From Flammula alnicola (taxonomy: Eukaryota; Basidiomycota; Agaricomycetes; Agaricales; Strophariaceae): a stretch of 64,000 nt of DNA. Positions within the stretch are counted from its first letter, which is position 1. Every line of letters starts with the position of its first letter. Under the pieces are notes generated by a model. The model had not been told where the DNA came from and did no database searches. It saw only the letters and a program-made list of their open reading frames with translations. The position numbers were made by a program, and so were the translations under genes. Of this stretch, positions 32,563 to 42,784 are shown piece after piece. The stretch spans positions 124,001 to 188,000 of the forward strand of contig JADNRV010000012.1 of assembly GCA_015499995.1 (NCBI GenBank). The letters run 5' to 3'.

Positions 32563-33482
32563 TGACTGACCAAGTGCACATTTATTCCCACACTGGCCCC
32601 GCGCGCGCGCCGCACCTCTAACTCAGAAATTCATGGCCTCCCGTTCCAGAGCTCGTCCCCTTGCTTGTTATACCTCACAACTAGTATATAATTACTGCAA
32701 TACACTTGCTCTTTTGTCAAATTTCTGATTGACAAGCTACATATATCCAGCTGCTGGGGTCAACACACAAGACTTAGAAATTCATTCATGCTTGGTTGGC
32801 TCGCAGCAGATTTAAATCGAAGGTCCTCGTAACTTGTTATAACTAAATCATTGTTCCATGTGTCTGCTCTCTTGGTCGCATTTTGGAGGGTTCCTGAGTC
32901 GAAATTCAGCTGAAAGTCTATGAAGCTTGACTTTGCTAGTACTAAAAAGCACACCCCATGTCAAGTTTTAATAAATACTTTACATTTGCTATACTGTAGA
33001 GTCAATCAGTGGGTTTCTATGATACGGAATTTAGGTATAGGCACATTTGCCTCTTGAATTACTAGATGAAGTATGCAAGTTCTAGCGAGAGAGAGGCCCT
33101 TGAGGCCGGTATTTGCCTTCATTGTAGATATAATTATTGAGATGTTATGTAGATAATAAAGTTAGAGTGCTTAAACCTTCTGCTTTCCTCACATTTGAGC
33201 TTGGATTCGAGCCCGCCAACTCGATAATAAGCAGCCTTCGGCAGCACGGCCCGTCACCTCCGGGAAAACAGAAATGTACCACCGGTGGTAGCTTTCACAG
33301 TTGGGGAGTGCTAGTCCGGCTAACGACCCCCTTGCAGTATTATGTATCCGTATTTTATTCCAATGAAGAGCTGGCAAGGTAGTTACTTAGTAGCTACCTG
33401 AATTAGTCCCAATTTTGAGGTGCCGCGCGCGCGCAGAGACTGATGGCGCGCGCGCGGGAATAAATGTGCATTTGATCAGTCA
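32563..33482. mobile_element. TA-flanked inverted-repeat element (920 bp)
   Basis: The left end TGACTGACCAAGTGCACATT and the right end (reverse complement TGACTGATCAAATGCACATT) match at most positions through TTTATTCCC, followed by alternating GC tracts (GCGCGCGCG) on both sides. TA dinucleotides abut each end (32561-32562, 33483-33484), and the flanking ATGACTG/CAGTCAT symmetry extends one base beyond the TA. TA duplication is the habit of Tc1/mariner-type transposition. No transposase, so it is MITE-like. The left of the interior holds only short frames. Confidence 0.7.
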
Positions 33483-34157
33483 TAGTTACAAAGTATTTAC
33501 GATACGACAGCCAAAAGGAAATCATCTAATATTTAATCCATGTACAGCAGCTCGTTTCTTGGATCTATCAACATGTTTCTTGTGAGGCAAGCTTGCTATC
33601 CTCCAGGTCGATTTGCGGCGTGAATGAAATCCAAGCAGAGTGTCAATGCTACGACCAAAGCCTATCGAGTGCCGCTCGTTGATGCGCAGCAGCGAAATCG
33701 ACGGAACACCAGCACAAGTAAATGGACATTGAGCATTGTTGTGTCTCTTGAACAATTATATCCGGCCACCGGTGGCCCAACCTTGGGGCAAATGTAGGCG
33801 AGGGTTTGGCAACCACGGAGTTTTCGGCTTTGTGCTGAAAAAGGGACGGGACGGAGGCAGGAAACGGAGACCAAGCTCAAGGTCCAAGCACCGTTACTTT
33901 TCAATAAACAAAAGAGGACGCCACACAACGAAGCGGAGTTACTCGAAAAGGTAGTAGGGCCAAAGCGACATAAAGGTAACGATGACGAGCGGTGCCACTG
34001 GTGCCACTGCAAATCGTTGATTGCCGGAAAGCGAGCCAAAGCGGTCAACCGAGAAAAAGTATTTGAGCTGGCCGGGTAACGCGTGAAAGGGCACCAACAC
34101 AACTTCAAGGCCCTTCAAGAAACACAGCAAGTCCTCTCCAGCACCCACAACTGCGCA
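33483..34157. other. Intergenic, upstream of the 346-aa gene
   Basis: A minus-strand frame (34108-33662) is open but lacks motifs and runs antisense to the presumed promoter. Not annotated as a gene. Confidence 0.45.
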
Positions 34158-35198
34158 ATGTTCCTTCGTAGTTCCGCCAAGAAACAAAAACCCACTCAAG
34201 CTCAAGATACTCTTCATGTTGGAAATGGCGTCTACGTCCACACCACACCCTCTGCCACAGATGATGGACTTCGCGTTCGCTGGCAACCTGTTCAAGAACC
34301 CGACAGCCCGACTCCAGCCAACATGGATGAACAAATGTCTGAGCAAACTCAAACGGACGACTTACCACTTGCCGACAACGATTCCAATGCATCTTTCAGC
34401 TCTGTGTTTGACGGATCGCTCTCCTCGCTCTCCTCCTCTGATGGTGGAAGTTCCAGTGGGGGCTCTTTCAGCTCCGTCGTCGATACACCGATGTCCTCTG
34501 TACCGTCCCAAGGATCTGGCTTGTCTCGAGCTCCATCGTATCAAGATCTCCTTGACTTTGTGGCCCCGAAAGATGTCAAGCCTGACTATCATCTGGCCAC
34601 TCCTGTTACACCTCAAAGGAGTGCTGGTCCCTCTCGCGTTGCTCATGGAACCCCTCTTAGACGCAGTCAACCATATCCCCCGCGCAACCCAGCGAGCCCT
34701 ATGAAGGTTACACCTAGAACGCCGTCGCGCCCTCTCCAGCGCACACATGCCCAGCAGTGGATAATGGAAGACGGAGGAGCGTTAGTCGACATTGCTGACG
34801 ACCCTTCCGCGAGTACACCCCCCATTGGTCCAACCACCAGTTTGAATGCCTTCGAACCTAACAGAGTGTTCGAAAAAGAGATGGCGGCGTTGTTAAAGCA
34901 GCATCAAAATATCCACGTGAACCTACAGGCTATGGAGAACACGGAGCAAGAAGATGTAGATCTTGAGCAGGATACGAGTTTTATGTTCCGCGGAGGGCGG
35001 GCAGTAGCCCCTGGTCAAGTGGCGAAGCAAGGCATGCCTCGACCAATAGGTCCCCATGGGACAGAAATCATCGACGAATCTTTTAGAGCTGGGCCAGGAG
35101 AGCTGGGTGTCTACCCTCGACAATGGATTGCTCACCAGAGCACGACGTTGAAGTCCCACCCAACCGAACAACAACTGGATACGATTATGGAACTATGA
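34158..35198 (+). CDS. Unrecognised 346-aa disordered protein
   Basis: A single exon from ATG 34158 (MFLRSSAKKQKPTQAQDTLH) to TGA encodes 346 residues. I do not recognise the family. Composition is Ser/Pro/Gly-rich with acidic stretches. Visible features are a serine tract (SSVFDGSLSSLSSSDGGSSS), repeated S/T-P sites in ATPVTPQRSAGPSR and MKVTPRTPSRPL that look like proline-directed kinase targets, and a more ordered C-terminal half (AFEPNRVFEKEMAALLKQHQ, AGPGELGVYPRQW). The S/T-P cluster and lack of a fold suggest a phosphoregulated, perhaps cell-cycle-related protein, but that is inference. The frame is open upstream to 34083, but the first ATG in good context is 34158. Confidence 0.65.
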   Translation: MFLRSSAKKQKPTQAQDTLHVGNGVYVHTTPSATDDGLRVRWQPVQEPDSPTPANMDEQMSEQTQTDDLPLADNDSNASFSSVFDGSLSSLSSSDGGSSSGGSFSSVVDTPMSSVPSQGSGLSRAPSYQDLLDFVAPKDVKPDYHLATPVTPQRSAGPSRVAHGTPLRRSQPYPPRNPASPMKVTPRTPSRPLQRTHAQQWIMEDGGALVDIADDPSASTPPIGPTTSLNAFEPNRVFEKEMAALLKQHQNIHVNLQAMENTEQEDVDLEQDTSFMFRGGRAVAPGQVAKQGMPRPIGPHGTEIIDESFRAGPGELGVYPRQWIAHQSTTLKSHPTEQQLDTIMEL

Positions 35199-35691
35199 GC
35201 CTACACTTCAAGCAAACTTATGACACGCACATGCAATCTATGACCACTATGACCACTATGCCCTATGCCGAGCTCCTCTTCTCGTCTTTCTCTGTTCTTC
35301 GGGTTCCTTAGACTTCGTTCTGGGTGTGATCACATTTTGTCATTTTCTTTAGATTTCTTTGCAGATTACTGTACCAGCTACCTGTATTTTCTTTGTTTCC
35401 TAACTAGTAGACCTGCTTCACAATCTGGATCGTAACATTACTAGCCAGCAATCGTGCAATGCCAAGTAAAACTGACCGATATTGTCCTCGTGGTAGACGC
35501 TAGCGTTGTGGCCACTGAAGTACTGACAACGGCCCACACGAAGAGGTTTCTTTTGGGTATGCAAGTTGGATCGTTAAGAAGTGCAATTGCAGACATTCAG
35601 GCACCACGGTCTACTCAACTGAGCGCGAATGATTATTGTTGTATGATACAGCGGAGAAGTTATAGCTGAAAATATGTTTGAGACAAATATG
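35199..35691. other. Intergenic, no gene recognised
   Basis: 3' region of the disordered-protein gene and upstream flank of the tRNA. No further feature seen. Confidence 0.5.
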
Positions 35692-35787
35692 TCTCTGTTA
35701 GTATATCGGTTAGTACACGCGCCTGTCATGTGGTCTTCGGATACCTCTTGATCGCGCGAAAGCTGGGTTCGACTCCCAGACAGAGAG
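35692..35787 (+). tRNA. tRNA-Asp (anticodon GTC) with a 24-nt intron
   Basis: The 7-bp acceptor stem TCTCTGT (35692-35698) pairs with ACAGAGA (35780-35786), with G as discriminator. The anticodon stem CGCGC (35718-35722) pairs with GCGCG (35754-35758). The loop begins C-T-GTC-A, giving anticodon GTC at 35725-35727. An intron at 35729-35752 sits one base after the anticodon, the normal tRNA intron position. The T-arm is CTGGG-TTCGACT-CCCAG. The variable loop is 4 nt. All arms fold, so the gene should be functional. Confidence 0.92.
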
Positions 35788-38700
35788 TATTACCTTTTTT
35801 CGCCTCTGCGTACCATCCACTTGATTTGCTCTTTGGAATTACTTCAATCATTTACGCTGCGTACGTTTGGATAGTCAGACGTTCATCATGCGTCCTACAA
35901 TGTGTCTTTATGGCAGAAAATGAAAGCATCAATGTTCGTCTTTTGACGAGGAACTGACTTGAATGACATATGGTAGTAATCCTATTTACCCTGTCTTGGA
36001 GTTATGTATTTGATCATTATTTTTGGACGAGTTGCCTTCTAGATTGCTTCCAGAATCACAACTCTGACCGCGAGTCCGTGACTGTTGGATAGAGAAGAAA
36101 GAAAATGAAGGGAGGATTACACATCACTTAATTATGGGTTATACAAGCCGGAGCTGTTAATTATAACCTTCTACTCAAGTAGGCTACCACAGGTGGGGGA
36201 CGTAGATCTATTGTACCACAGCCCTCGATGGCAGATTCTGCAAGGAGGTGGCGTCGGTGCATGGGTCGAGAGAGCGAAGACTCTGAGAGAGGTTCGCAAA
36301 GCAGACAGCGTGGCGGCGATGTTACTGAAGGTCCATTAACGGCTGGACAGAATATGGAAGCAGTCCTTCTCATTCTAGACAGATGCCATATTTTATTGTT
36401 TGAAGTGGGGAGACAGAGATCTTTGAGACTTCGTATGCTTTAAGCCAAACACATGTCGAATCCTTCGAAAAGCGCAGCCATCATGGAGAACGAAGACCAA
36501 GCATTAAAGCCTCCTGCTTTCATTGTGGATTAATTGAATGCTGTAAGCGCTGTTCTTAGATGTGAATGGAGTGGGAGCGTGTCCGTATGATTGATATGTG
36601 CCATATCACCCACTGGGCTGACCCGGCGTTCTTCGACCGGCGCAGGTCGCTGAAAACAGCACATGTGCACACGCGTTGCCCAGCAATGATTGAGAGCAAT
36701 GTAGCTGCGATGAGCGCTGGCCTTGTCCACATGCATGCATGTCTCGGCGTATCGCCGCCTAAAAATTGTATGGGTGGAGATGACGCCTGCCGCGGCCTGT
36801 CATGTCCTCATTACTGTCCGAAAATATCATGGAAAGGACCACGTCCAGAGCGGAAAGAATCTGAAATCTGTGTACCGTAGTTGAAATTGGCATGGTGGAG
36901 TCTGTCTAAAATCGTCGGTGTTACCACGGCGATGAAGCACAGGCCTCTTCAGGCCGAAAGGGAATGTAAAAGATCATGACTTAGCTAAGTCCTTAGCAAA
37001 ATGATAAGTCTGAACTTCGAGGTCCTGGGACGTTAGTGAGAAAGTAACAGTGAAATAAGGACCTAATTTTACCTGATCAATGTATCAACAGTTCCCGTAC
37101 ATACTGGCTGTCAAGGTCTGCGGGACGGACATCGAATCAAAGAATGGCAGACATGTTGAACATGTCGGAAAACAACGGGCTCGCGTCTCTGCGGCGTGGA
37201 AAACGATATTGGCGCGGGAATAGCTCGAGAAAGCGAAGGATAACCGCCCAAGCCAAGGAGAATTCTTGACATCGGTAAATTTAGGTTCGGAAGGACCTGA
37301 GAAATATCTCTCGCGGAAAAGAGAGCTTTTTGCACACGGTTGCGGTATGAGTGCACTGAACGATAAACCGATGAGAGCCCGGCCCGTGAGATTGGAGTGG
37401 CGCAACATATATACTTATAATTCGTCGGAGAATGTGTGTATCTTCCGAAGTTTCGGGACCGCCGCTTCGCGAACTTGTGTCACGGAGAGCAAGCACAGTA
37501 TCCGAGACCCGATTTCCCTAAAACGCCCAGTTCGATTGGTGAGAACTGCAGCAGCGCAGCCATCTTGGAAGCGAATTCGAATATATATCGAAGAACGAAC
37601 ACTTGCGATCATGCGGAAGGTCGCACTCCACATAAACTGCGGGCGAAGAGGCGAGGAGGCGAGCACGGCTTTGATAACTGGAACGAATTTTCATCGGGGC
37701 ATTGTTGGACCAGGTGGAGTGGGATGTGGAAGACAACTTCCTTGTGAGCTTGAGGTTCAGTCGTTCTGGACGACAACTTCCTTGCGTCCGTAGTCTTGGG
37801 GCTTCAATTCCCTGGAATCAGATGCACCAACTCCGGAGAAAAGAGCACCATTCTGAAAGGCTTCAATCCACGATTGTCATCGATATCACAGTTCCTAAGG
37901 ACCTAGGAGTCAGGGGTTTATCGATATCACTGGTTAACGTCCTCATACCGGAACAAACTGCACCAACGATCTTCGTTATGAGGCTTTCAGAAGTCCTTCC
38001 GCCTCGTGCCTCGCATCCCGGTGCGTCATGCAGAAGCCTCCAAAAAAGTTCAACTTCAAGAGAAGCCACGCGAGCAGATCATCGGCACAGTCCCGCGGCC
38101 TTTTGCTCTCCCGTTTGACTTATAAAGTGGCTGGTGGATAGTGTGGATGCCGTAGCATTGCAGGCAAATACTAGGAACTTCTGAGACCTAGGTCATCGCC
38201 ATACAAACTTTAAATCGTGAAAAAGAGATGATATCAGTTGGCCATTGTACATGACGCCTGAGCAGACAGAGGGTCACCGCATGGCTCTTGCGACAACCCA
38301 TGGATGATCTTGGGGTGGAAGCATGCAAATCAAGTGCGAGGTTTGAAAAATAGCGGAGCAAGCTGCAGAAATGCTTCAAATGGCGTACACGCGATTTAGG
38401 CACATGACCTGATTCCCTTCTGATTATCATTCCGTTCCCAAAATGAACTGGATCCCAAGCACCTTTTCCTTTGTTTTCTTTGACCACTTCTTGAACCACA
38501 TCATAAGATCAGCCTCGGTACTTCTTCGCTATTGTCTTCATAGGCAGCCTACTATTTGCCTTTCCCAGCAGTTGCCCGACGCCCATTGCCTTTATTCAGA
38601 TGCCACGCACAGCGACGATAAGCTCCATGCATGTGATGAAGGCGGAATGAACCTTGAGGCCCGATTCAGAGGCCTCGTGGTGGTTTACTTCAACCCTTAC

Positions 38701-41380
38701 AACTGAGGCAGCAATCTGCAGGGCCTATCATGGGCACATAGCAACATATCTGGGAATTTTAGGTATCTGTACCTACACGAGTATTGGAACGATAAGCCTT
38801 AACATTCGGACTCAGTCGTTAAAGCTAAAGCTTAATCGATAAGAAAGCCCTTCTAGTTTTGGCACCAACGGTCTCAGGATGGACACTGCATCCTCAGGAA
38901 TATCTATCCATGGGACTTAGAATCACTTTGCGCACTGCTTTCCTCGAGGTCTTCCAGTAAACTGCTGCGGTCCAACTAGACTATCTGGTGCATAGAAATC
39001 TCAATTATGTCACGCCGAAGGACCGAGGTTACTTATCCTAACGTCGTTATCCTCTTTATGTCTTGGGGTCGGATCCTGGCTTCACGAGTTCCATACTATA
39101 GTCCAAGGGTTTGTTAAACCTCGCTCTAGTGCCGCGTTCGATATCTTTGACAACACTCTTCGTCGTGAAATGATCTCACAGAAGGTCACACGATCTTCGA
39201 TTTTTTGCTATCATGGTGTTCGAATATCTAATAGGAAGCTCAGCAAGCAAAATGCAATTTATATCTCAAAGACGACAGGAGGCGAGGCTGGAACAAGAGG
39301 CAAAATGAACACTGCGTCTGTAAGCCTGATATGCGCCAAAGTCTGGCCATCGAAAGCTGTATATCCTGCATGTCAATGGACATTCACACTCGAAGATGTC
39401 TCGCGCCATGTCGATACACTGCTGATAGATTCCAGAGGCATTCCTAACCTCCTTCCCATGCGATTATTATACTAACTTCGCAATGCGGATGATTATTCGT
39501 CGCCCCGACGAACAAGGTCTCCGGAAATTCAAACATGAGGCTGATGAAGAAACGTGCGGAAGAGTTCACTGAATGCTTCTTGCTTAAGTTATTCTGCTCC
39601 TCTGATTTCGCATCTTGTTATCTACTTATCGACCTCGTACTTTTACGATAGGGATTGGCTTCTTCAAAGATACATTTCTTGATGACGCTCGGCGAAAGTC
39701 GAAAACAACCGACTGAACGGAGAGGAGAGTAATTGCGCTTTTCAACCCCTCATGAAAGCCGTGTCCTTTTGGGAGAGAATTCTCTTTTGTTCTCTGCCGC
39801 AACTTTTTCACGCCATCGCGACCCAGCAAGGTCTCCGAGTCCCGACACAGGTCAGGACCCATGGCCATCGGTCAATCTCACGTTGAATTCGGGGGCCTAG
39901 CAACCAGAACGAAAGGGTTTACGCTTACCGCTAGGCCCCATCACGCCAATGTCTAACGTCGAAAATGTCCATACATAGTTTGCGTACTCTGAGTGAGAAG
40001 GTAAGAAAATCTATCTCATTGAAATTATCATCAGAGGCAATTGTTCGTTGAGGAAATTCTAGTTGCAAATCGATAGAAATACAGACTTGGATTGGTTTTC
40101 CGTGACATTCCGTCTGCCTCAGATGTTTTGGACTTCGGATATGTTCTTTTCTGGTCAACCCAAGTTAGTATTGCGTTATTTTCCAGAAATTTCGTCAAGG
40201 CATGCGTCAATTACCTCACGGGGTGATCTCGAGACCCTGCATCACTCGGACCGTAGATAGGAAGGGAGGAGTGAACATTATCGCATTTTTAATGGAGGGT
40301 ATGCCTGAGTGTGCGCGATTCACCACTAGATTAAGGCTGTTTTTACCATCTTGAAGCCAATTTCTGAGTTCTCACTGGTGAATGAATTTGTTGGAAATGG
40401 AGAAGCAGCCTCCCATGTTCTGAACTTCGTGATATTATAATACCTTCATGGACGCTAACCTAAATGGACTTGACAAGGGAAACACACACATGATTGTGGT
40501 TCCCTGGCCGACTTCACGGTCGTTCTGTGAGATACGCCCACCTTCCGGATTTATAGATGGTTTATTGGGATTTGACATGTGATGGAGCTGTGCCCACCAA
40601 ACGCACAAGGAGAGGGATTTCGGAAAGCATGCGTTCCCGTTGCCCTCCCAATTCACTGATCCATTCTGGTTATATTGTTTCTCCAGCGTTGCTCGGGAAC
40701 GGATATGTAGCTGGTGCCCATGCCTAATGTTAATATCGTTTCATCAATTATTGATCTTTACAGAGCAAGGCTTGAATTTGACGCTTAAGCTCAATCCGTC
40801 GCTTCAGGAGATTGCTTCCGCTCTTTGCTATCTGGTTATCTCCTTGGCAAGGAGGTTAACTCTGGTTAACTTCTTCCTATAGCAGGAGTAGGATTCAGAA
40901 AGAAAATACTGGAACGTGGCAGCGGCAGTAGATTTCATCTGATTTTCATTGTACCGAGCCTGGGTCCTCAAGCTTCAAGGCCTCAAGAGAGAACCAACTT
41001 GTTCCGGTACACGAGTCTCTGGAGGTCCTCATTTCGAGCTCGAACCTCGAGGCTTCAGATTGGTCTCCGAATCTGGACAAGAAATGATTGTGGTGATTTC
41101 GACATCGCTAAGTGCCACTTCCAAGTTCCCAGTTCCTATCGAATTCCAACGGGCGCCAAAGTGTATGAACGGCAACAACTTCCCGGCCTGCCTAGCCTCC
41201 ATAGATCATTTGTTAAATTTATCCAACCTTCAAGCATTTCGTGGACGGTGGACCTCGGATCCTCATTTGAAATTCCAAATACATCCACCCAGTTGGTCGA
41301 TCATCGCAACAATATAATTAATCAAGTCACAATCATCATAATACGTGAGGCCTTGAGGCCTTGCCAATGCGCAAGTAGTG
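35788..41380. other. Long stretch without a recognised gene
   Basis: About 5.6 kb with only short, motif-free frames on both strands. I see no domain, splice-supported ORF or RNA gene. A 10-bp-stem hairpin is present at 39892-39939 (GGGGCCTAGC and its complement). Some of this may be decayed transposon DNA or contain lncRNA genes that sequence alone does not reveal. Confidence 0.5.
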
Positions 41381-41470
41381 TTACAGCTGTTTCCCAAAAC
41401 CTTGTCATTCACTTGAGGACCCCATCAGTGTTCGCAAAAAAAAAGACAAGGTTTTGGGAAACAGCTGTAA
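41381..41470. repeat. Perfect 26-bp inverted repeat (hairpin)
   Basis: 41381-41406 (TTACAGCTGTTTCCCAAAAC and six more bases) is the exact reverse complement of 41445-41470, with a 38-base spacer that ends in an A-tract. Perfect identity over 26 bp implies recent origin or selection. It could be a tiny foldback element or an RNA hairpin. No gene overlaps it. Confidence 0.75.
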
Positions 41471-42784
41471 AGGATTCAAGCCCCAGGTACGCACTGGTAG
41501 CATTGCAATTAGCCTATACCTCCGGGCTGTAGGATCTTGTACCTCTCAAATATCGCGTGTTCGGCGCATCGTTGAACCCCCCACAATTCATCGATATTCA
41601 TCCCCAGTGCGGCCCAGACCACGCTTTCACCTTCTCGAATCTCGAGTCACGATCATATAAATATCCAATACATACCATCTCTAGAGCTCATCTACCCATC
41701 CGAAGACGTAGGTTTAATATTCAATGTTTATTGCTTCTTTTATCTTTCATTTTTTTCCAGCTACAATTTAAGATAGAGAGTAAACGACGAAAAGGAGCGC
41801 CTACGAGGAAAGAAGATAAGGCAGTAAAGAAAGATCCTATCCATACAATAAATAGTTCGGGTTTATCCTATGTTGGGTGATCGGGCAGTGTGCCATGTAG
41901 GGTAATGATGAAGCGAGACGCGGCATACTGTAGAGTTGAAGACGAGGATTATAATGATACACCGAAGGGATTGGGTCCAGAGATACACGCAAGGGATAGC
42001 GGCAATAGCACGAGATTATATGTTGGTTTATATTGATACATCTTGGCCGAGCGACCGAGCCGAATTGAAATGATTATGAAATGAGTGTGGGCGCTTTGTT
42101 GCGTCGATGTAGATTGAGGTCCAGATGGGTTCCAGTAGTTTGTGTAGAGAAAAGGATTGTGGTATACCGGTGCCGAGATTAAACGGGGTATGGTTTAGTG
42201 ATTTGTTCATCTTCGGAAAGGACCGTGCGGGGGAAGGCCTGCCATGTCCGGATGCGAAGGAGGGCAGCAAATGAGTGTGATAATCTGGATGAGTCGATGC
42301 TTGGGTGTGATGCTTTGTGCGTGCGTACTGAGGATGTGTTGTGAGATGGGATAATGGTAGGATAAAGCCGGGGGAGGATCGAGTAAAATGAACAAGGAAC
42401 AGAAGATCGAGAAAGATAGCAATGGGACAAGTCTAGAGAAGAAAAAGGAAATGGCCAGAAGCGGCGAGAATGCTAGAGAAATATGTATACACAATAAAAG
42501 CAACGGAAACGAGGAAAACGAGAGCAAAAGGAAGGGAAAAACAAATGCGGATGATGCGATGCTTTTGGGTCGCGTGCAGCGACCGATGATAAGATGCCAG
42601 CAAATGACGTTGAAGTAAAGGTGCATTAGTCGATGATGGGTAGTTGGAAATAAATGATGGATGGATAATGCGCGTGAGGGATGAAGTAAGTAGACAACGG
42701 AAATGATGGATGAAATGATAGCCTTTGTTGCTGATGCAGGATTGGGGGTTGGTGTTGATTTCTATGTTCGAAAATAATGCGATT
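41471..42784. other. 3' flank of the RNA-binding protein gene
   Basis: Non-coding; the part just downstream of the stop at 42785 is A/G-rich on the plus strand (pyrimidine-rich on the sense strand) and probably contains the 3' UTR. Confidence 0.45.

Noticed and set aside
33190..33240. B-box-like sequence (GGATTCGAGCCC) suggesting a tRNA or SINE
   Set aside because: No acceptor stem, anticodon arm or A box could be folded around it; it sits inside the MITE-like element.
33662..34108. 148-codon minus-strand frame upstream of the 346-aa gene
   Set aside because: No domain, no convincing context, and it overlaps the presumed promoter of the plus-strand gene.
40999..41532. 177-codon plus-strand frame
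   Set aside because: It runs through the perfect hairpin at 41381-41470, has no domain and no coding-like composition.
42207..42626. A hydrophobic 139-codon minus-strand frame (many Leu/Phe/Ser)
   Set aside because: It comes from a pyrimidine-rich stretch just downstream of the RNA-binding gene stop, most likely 3' UTR; composition alone makes it look like membrane protein.
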